Shown one piece after another: positions 59,261-64,000 of a stretch of DNA of 64,000 bases. Source of the stretch: Devosia sp. (GTDB lineage: Bacteria > Pseudomonadota > Alphaproteobacteria > Rhizobiales > Devosiaceae). How positions within the stretch are numbered: position 1 is the stretch's first letter; the number at the start of each line of letters is the position of its first letter. Made by a program: the position numbers and the translations under genes. Where the stretch lies: NCBI GenBank assembly GCA_015234425.1, contig JADGNE010000071.1:18498-82497 (forward strand). Reading direction: 5' to 3'. Below the pieces are notes generated by a model that worked only from the letters and a program-made list of their open reading frames with translations, was not told where the DNA came from and did not search any database.

Positions 59261-61614
59261 GCCTTCGTCCTCCGGCGACGCAGCAGCGCCATGATGGCAA
59301 TACCGGCGCCCATCACCACCGAGATTTCGCCCAGCGTATCAAAGCCGCGGTAGTCGACGAGGATGACGTTGACGATGTTCGAGCCATGCGCCATCGGCAC
59401 GCTGGTTGCGGTAAAGAGATCGGAGAGGCGGGTATCGAGCGTGCCGCTCAGCACCAGCATGAGCATCAGGCTCACCCCGGCGCCACAGAGGATGGCGATG
59501 ACGCCATCGCGCCCCCAGTCCTCGAACGGGCGGTGATCGCGGATATCGAGCCGCAGCTTGGTCATCACCAGCGTCAGCACCGCCACCGAGAGAACTTCCA
59601 CCATCAGCTGGGTGAAGGCGAGGTCGGGCGCGCCGAAGAGGAGGAAGATCAGCGCCACGGCCGCGCCCTGAACGCCCAGCGCCAGGATGGCGGCGAGCCG
59701 GCTCGGCGCAATCAGCACAGCGACAAGGCCGATGACCACCAGAGCGAAAATCGCCCATTCGTAGAGCCGGACATCGGGCATGGAGAAACCAACCCAGGCC
59801 CCCAGCTCGGCCGTGGGCCAGAGCCAGTCGAAACCATCCAGCGCCAGCATCGGCCCGAACAGCGCCAGCGCCAGGCCCGAAAAGACGATGACCAGATAAA
59901 ACTCGAGCTGCCCGTGATGGAGAGCCCGCGTGACCGCGCCAGAAAAGCGGATGAGGCTGAACATCACCGCGTCAAATACGGTGTCGGCGGTCCAGCCCAA
60001 CCCATGGCTCAAGCGTCGCAACAGGGTGCGCGCCGGGGTCGCCAGCCGGAACACGGCAATGGACAGCACCCAGGTCAGCGCCGAGAGCCACAGCAGCGGG
60101 CTCGCGAAATTGATGGTAAGGCTGAGATGGGGCTCGACGGCTTCCCCAAGGATCGCCGTTGCGCCGGGCGCCAGAATATCGTGGCCGAGCCAATCGGGCA
60201 GTATGCCGGCGACGATCCCGGCTGCGCCCAGCAGCAGCGGGCCCGCCAGCATGGCGATTGGCGCCTCATGCGGGGTCTTGGGCGTTGGCACGGCTTCGCC
60301 GAGGAAGGGTTTGACCATCACGAGGAGGCCAACGCCGCCAAGCATGGCGTTGCCGACAACGAGGACGATCAGCGTCACCACACTCGCCCAGTCGCCCGAC
60401 AAGAGGCCGAGGTACATTTCTTCCTTGGCAAAATACCCCACCGTAAGGGGGATGCCGAGCATGGAGAGCACCGCGACCGCAGTGGCGATGAAGGTCACCG
60501 GCATCTTCTCGGCCAATCCGCCGAGCGCGGTGATTTCGCGGGTCCCGGCCTCGTGGTCGACGGCGCCGACGGCCATGAAGAGAGCCGCTTTATAGAGCGC
60601 GTGCGCCACGAAATAGACCATGACCGCGGTGATCGCCACCGAGGTACCGAGCCCGATCAGCAGCACCAGCAGCCCCAGCGTGGCCAGGGTCGTCTGCGCC
60701 AGCATCTGCTTGAGGTCGGTCTGCCGCAGAGCGCCGATCGCACCCCAGAGCAGGGTCACCGCGCCAAAGCTCACCAGCAGCGCCATCCAGACCGGCGTGT
60801 CGCCGAGGATCGGCGTCATCCGCGACAGGAGATAGACACCCGCCTGCACCATGGTCGCCGAATGGAGAAAAGCCGAAACCGGCGTCGGGGCTTCCATGGC
60901 ATTGGGCAGCCAGAAATGCAGCGGAAACTGCGCCGATTTGGTGAAGGCCGCGACGACAAAGAGCGCAAGGATGACGCCATAGAGCGCGTGCTCCTGCATG
61001 CCCCCGGCTGCCCGCAGCACGCTGAGGTCCCAGCTGCCGCCAGCCTGCTGCAGCACGATGGCGCCAACCAGCAGCCCCATGCCGCCGATATTGGTAATGA
61101 CCAGAGCCTGCGTCGCCGCCCGTCGCGCCGCCATGCGCTGGTGGTCGAAGCCGATCAGCAGGAAGGAGGTGATCGAGGTCAGCTCCCAGAAGGTGAACAG
61201 CGCCAGCATATTGTCGGACAGAACCAGCCCGAGCATCGCCCCCATGAAGGCGAGCATGAAGCCGAGGAAGCGTCCGAGATGGGCGTGACCGGCGAGATAG
61301 GAGCCGGAATAGAGCACGATCAGCGTGCCGATCCCGGAAATGGTCAGCGCGAACGTGAGGCTCAGCCCATCGATAAAGAAGCTCAGCTCAAGCCCATAGG
61401 CCGGCACCCAACCGATGGCGAGGCGAAGAGTTTCTCCGGCGACAATCCCGGGCAGCAATGAAAGCAGAAAGACAAATATCCCGGCAGGGACGAGCGCCAG
61501 TATCCAGCCCGAAAACGCACCGGTCAGCCGATGCAATACCGGAGTAAGCGCTGCGGCAAGAAATGGAAAGAGAGCCACGAGGGCAATGCTTGCATCCAGA
61601 GACGGTAGCGCCAA
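59257..61614 (-). CDS. mrpA: Mrp-type cation/proton antiporter subunit A
   Basis: The 785-residue protein has about twenty helices and is homologous to NuoL. The conserved glutamate is in [20 protein letters not shown] and the lysine is in [36 protein letters not shown] and the long C-terminal MrpB-like domain ([20 protein letters not shown]) complete the family pattern. It is the first gene of the operon, so the promoter should lie in 61615-61866. The complex exports Na+ (or K+) in exchange for protons and supports growth at high salt or pH. Confidence 0.95.
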   Translation of the reverse strand: MALPSLDASIALVALFPFLAAALTPVLHRLTGAFSGWILALVPAGIFVFLLSLLPGIVAGETLRLAIGWVPAYGLELSFFIDGLSLTFALTISGIGTLIVLYSGSYLAGHAHLGRFLGFMLAFMGAMLGLVLSDNMLALFTFWELTSITSFLLIGFDHQRMAARRAATQALVITNIGGMGLLVGAIVLQQAGGSWDLSVLRAAGGMQEHALYGVILALFVVAAFTKSAQFPLHFWLPNAMEAPTPVSAFLHSATMVQAGVYLLSRMTPILGDTPVWMALLVSFGAVTLLWGAIGALRQTDLKQMLAQTTLATLGLLVLLIGLGTSVAITAVMVYFVAHALYKAALFMAVGAVDHEAGTREITALGGLAEKMPVTFIATAVAVLSMLGIPLTVGYFAKEEMYLGLLSGDWASVVTLIVLVVGNAMLGGVGLLVMVKPFLGEAVPTPKTPHEAPIAMLAGPLLLGAAGIVAGILPDWLGHDILAPGATAILGEAVEPHLSLTINFASPLLWLSALTWVLSIAVFRLATPARTLLRRLSHGLGWTADTVFDAVMFSLIRFSGAVTRALHHGQLEFYLVIVFSGLALALFGPMLALDGFDWLWPTAELGAWVGFSMPDVRLYEWAIFALVVIGLVAVLIAPSRLAAILALGVQGAAVALIFLLFGAPDLAFTQLMVEVLSVAVLTLVMTKLRLDIRDHRPFEDWGRDGVIAILCGAGVSLMLMLVLSGTLDTRLSDLFTATSVPMAHGSNIVNVILVDYRGFDTLGEISVVMGAGIAIMALLRRRRTKA

Positions 61615-61705
61615 GCTTGCCTCTCCTCTCGCTGATAAGCGATTCCAATCAATGACTTCTGGTGGCCGACCTTACAATTTGAGACCCGTGGTACAAGCGT
61701 AATCG

Positions 61706-61744
61706 ACCTCTGTGAGGTTTCTACACAAAAGATTCGAATTCGAA
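61706..61744. promoter_or_regulatory. Palindromes in the mrpA/ptrB divergent intergenic region
   Basis: ACCTC-TGT-GAGGT at 61706-61718 and the perfect 12-mer TTCGAATTCGAA at 61733-61744 lie in the 252-nt gap between the divergent mrpA and ptrB genes. Either could be an operator. No gene is seen in this gap. Confidence 0.4.
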
Positions 61745-61866
61745 GGCACTGGCATTCGCCGCCCAAGGGTCCTATCTGCTTGTTACAGCACTATTTGACG
61801 GGCCATTTTCGCGCGGGCCGGCATCCAACGAGCAGCCTCACGACACTTTATTATGCGGATGACCAG

Positions 61867-63948
61867 ATGAGCCAAGCTACCCCTCCCCGCGCCAAGCGCG
61901 TCCCGCACAGCCACAGCCATCACGGGATCACCCGCGAAGACCACTATGCCTGGCTGCGCGCCGACAACTGGCAGGAGGTCATGCAGAAGCCCGAGACGCT
62001 GGACGGCGAAATCCGCGCCTATCTCGAGGCCGAGAACTCTTATTACGAAGAGCAGTTCGGCAAGCCGACAGCCGAGCTGCAGGACAAGATCTACAAGGAA
62101 ATCCGAGGCCGCATCAAAGAAGATGACAGCGGCGTCCCCTCTCCCGACGGTCCCTGGGCCTATAACTCACGCATGCTCGAGGGCAAGCAGTACCCGCTCG
62201 TGGTGCGCACCCCGCGTGACGGTGGCGAAGAGACCATCCTCCTCGACTGCAATATCGAGGCCGGTGAGGATTATTTCGGCTTTGCCGGCGCCGACCACGA
62301 CGCCAGCCACCGCTACCTCGCCTGGGCAGCCGACCGCGCGGGCTCGGAATATTATGACATCGTCATCCGCGACCTCGAGACCGGCGTGGACAGCCCGGAA
62401 GTCATCACCGGCACCGCCGGCTCCTATGTCTGGTCCAATGACTCCAGCGCCATCTACTACACCGAATATGATGACAACCACCGGCCCTACCGCATCCGTC
62501 GCCACACCATTGGCACGGCGCAGGATGCCGACCCGATCATCTATGAGGAAAAGGATCCCGGCTTCTTTGTCGGCGTCGGCAAGACTCAGAACGACAAGTT
62601 CATCGTCATCGACGCCCATGACCATCAGACCAGCGAAGTCTGGCTGATCGACGCGGAAACCGGTGGCGAGCCGCGTCTCGTGGCTCCGCGCCTCGTCGAC
62701 CGCGAATATGATGTCGAGGAGCGCGACGGCCTTCTCTATATGCGCACCAATGCCGATGGTGCCGAAGACTACAAGATCGTCACCGCGCCGCTCGATGCGC
62801 CCGACGCCGCCAACTGGACCGACCTCGTGCCGCACCGCCCCGGCGTGTTGGTGCTCGATATGATCGTCCTCAAAAACCATCTCCTCCGCCTCGAGCGCGA
62901 GGATGGTCTGCCACGCATCGTCGTGCGCGATCTGCAGACCGAAAAGGAAGACGTCGTCGGCTTTGCCGAGGAGGCCTATGCGCTGGGCATGTCAGTCGGC
63001 TACGAGTTCGACACCACCGTGTTCCGCCTCTCCTATTCCTCGCCGACCACGCCGAACCAGGTTTTCGACGTCGATCTCGCGACCGGCGCGCGCACCCTGC
63101 TCAAAACCCAGGAAGTGCCCTCCGGCCACGATCCCGCGCAATATGAAACGCGCCGGATCTTCGCCAAGGCGGCGGACGGCGCCGATGTGCCGGTCACCCT
63201 CCTCTACAAAAAGGGCATCGCGCTCGACGGCACCAACCCGGCGCTGCTCTATGGCTATGGCGCCTATGGCATGTCCATGCCGGCGGCCTTCTCGGTCTCT
63301 GTCCTGTCGCTGGTCGATCGTGGATTTGTCTATGCCGTCGCCCATATCCGGGGCGGCATGGAGAAGGGCTATGCCTGGTACAAAAACGGCCGTCGCGAAC
63401 ACAAGCCCAACACGTTTGGTGACTTCATCGCCGCCGGCGAGGCGCTGATCGCTGCTGGCTATACGCAGAAGGGCAGAATTGTCGCGCAGGGCGGTTCGGC
63501 CGGCGGCATGCTGATGGGCGCCATCGCCAATCTCCGCCCCGATCTGTGGGCCGGCATCATCGCCCAAGTGCCGTTCGTCGACGTGCTCAACACCATGCTC
63601 GACGACACATTGCCCCTCACCCCGCCGGAATGGCCCGAATGGGGCAATCCGATTACCTCCGCCGAGGATTACAATCGCATCGCGGCCTACGCGCCTTATG
63701 AGGCGGTTTCGGCCCAGGCCTATCCGCCGATTTTCGCGCTCGCCGGTCTCACCGATCCGCGCGTCACCTATTGGGAGCCGGCCAAATGGGTCGCGCGGCT
63801 GCGCGCAACCGGAACGGGCACCGCGCCATTGTACCTCAAGACCAATATGAGCGCAGGCCACGGCGGCGCTTCGGGTCGCTTCGACCGTCTCAAGGAGACC
63901 GCGCAGTGCTACGCCTTTGCCCTAAATTGCGTCGGATTGGACACTTAG
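61867..63948 (+). CDS. ptrB: Oligopeptidase B (S9A serine peptidase)
   Basis: The 693-residue cytoplasmic peptidase cleaves short peptides after basic residues in characterised relatives. It has an N-terminal beta-propeller (HYAWLRADNWQEVM start; YYEEQFGKPTAELQDKIYKE) and a C-terminal alpha/beta-hydrolase domain. The catalytic triad is S544 (QGGSAGGMLM), D630 (GLTDPRVTYW) and H665 (AGHGGASGR). The oligopeptidase-B signature FVDVLNTMLDDTLPLTPPEW is present. The ATG at 61867 is preferred over an in-frame start 29 codons earlier. The stop codon overlaps a possible insertion-sequence end. Confidence 0.94.
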   Translation: MSQATPPRAKRVPHSHSHHGITREDHYAWLRADNWQEVMQKPETLDGEIRAYLEAENSYYEEQFGKPTAELQDKIYKEIRGRIKEDDSGVPSPDGPWAYNSRMLEGKQYPLVVRTPRDGGEETILLDCNIEAGEDYFGFAGADHDASHRYLAWAADRAGSEYYDIVIRDLETGVDSPEVITGTAGSYVWSNDSSAIYYTEYDDNHRPYRIRRHTIGTAQDADPIIYEEKDPGFFVGVGKTQNDKFIVIDAHDHQTSEVWLIDAETGGEPRLVAPRLVDREYDVEERDGLLYMRTNADGAEDYKIVTAPLDAPDAANWTDLVPHRPGVLVLDMIVLKNHLLRLEREDGLPRIVVRDLQTEKEDVVGFAEEAYALGMSVGYEFDTTVFRLSYSSPTTPNQVFDVDLATGARTLLKTQEVPSGHDPAQYETRRIFAKAADGADVPVTLLYKKGIALDGTNPALLYGYGAYGMSMPAAFSVSVLSLVDRGFVYAVAHIRGGMEKGYAWYKNGRREHKPNTFGDFIAAGEALIAAGYTQKGRIVAQGGSAGGMLMGAIANLRPDLWAGIIAQVPFVDVLNTMLDDTLPLTPPEWPEWGNPITSAEDYNRIAAYAPYEAVSAQAYPPIFALAGLTDPRVTYWEPAKWVARLRATGTGTAPLYLKTNMSAGHGGASGRFDRLKETAQCYAFALNCVGLDT

Positions 63949-64000
63949 GCTCTGTTGACAAAGTGTGGCATCCATATCCTTGCGGCGGCTAGGGCGAGGA
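63948..64000. mobile_element. Possible terminal inverted repeat of an insertion sequence (cut by window edge)
   Basis: GGCTCTGTTGACAAAGT at 63948-63964 resembles the GGCTCTGTTG(A)CAAA-type ends of several transposase families (IS5- and IS6-like). It begins at the last base of the ptrB stop codon. No transposase gene is in the window, so this is tentative. Confidence 0.35.

Noticed and set aside
59386-61461. A long (691-codon) open frame on the plus strand opposite mrpA
   Set aside because: It is antisense to a clear MrpA gene; its product is rich in Arg/Gln/Gly with no domains, as expected for a shadow frame in GC-rich DNA.

Overview
The window is GC-rich chromosomal DNA from an alphaproteobacterium of the order Hyphomicrobiales (Rhizobiales), probably a Devosia- or Pelagibacterium-like member. 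This rests on a FeuP/FeuQ-type two-component system, a MucR/Ros regulator, DUF2336, DUF1491 and DUF5330 proteins, and a gene transfer agent (GTA) cluster in Rhodobacter-capsulatus order. No rRNA, tRNA, CRISPR array, integrase or transposase gene was seen. A possible insertion-sequence end lies at the extreme right edge.

Layout. 1-2974 (minus): cytochrome c maturation genes ccmI-ccmE-ccmF, with ccmF cut by the left edge. 3101-6147 (plus): an overlapping pair resembling a degenerate sarcosine oxidase beta/alpha pair that lacks most of the folate domain. 6150-10383 (minus): an unknown protein, a surface lipoprotein, and a PhoP/PhoQ-like pair headed by a PepSY protein. 10480-21102 (plus): a carbohydrate island with a sugar ABC ATPase, a LacI regulator, a GH2 glycosidase, two LplB/LplC-type permeases, a solute-binding protein and a GH95 alpha-L-fucosidase. 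Three near-identical LacI-type operators (CGTGAAyrTTCACG) and two promoters of the same design tie the island together. A fucosylated, galactosylated glycan such as xyloglucan is a plausible substrate.

21142-36498 (minus): a full GTA structural cluster from small terminase to the large tail-tip protein, ending in a muramidase-holin fusion that has a second internal start. Four copies of a double-hairpin intergenic repeat divide the cluster into modules. A low-GC pair of tiny membrane genes with its own intrinsic terminator sits between the terminase and portal genes. The prohead protease and tail-tip genes both appear frameshifted. Five GANTC sites lie within 75 bp of the cluster's promoter region.

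36597-55654: mostly single-gene housekeeping and envelope functions. These include KTSC, DUF2165, DUF2254 (frameshifted), an Hsp70-like protein, a degenerate GGDEF protein, YcgN, a class A penicillin-binding protein, a DUF1214/DUF1254 pair, ChrA, lipoproteins, DUF2336, a peptidoglycan-binding protein with a PAS histidine kinase, SufE, an acyltransferase, an orphan DnaA-domain-IV-like protein and MucR. 55780-61614 (minus): a seven-gene Mrp-type cation/proton antiporter operon A-B-C-D-E-F-G, whose last gene has clearly lower GC than the rest. 61867-63948 (plus): oligopeptidase B.

All readings are from inspection of the sequence and protein families known to me. No database search was run.
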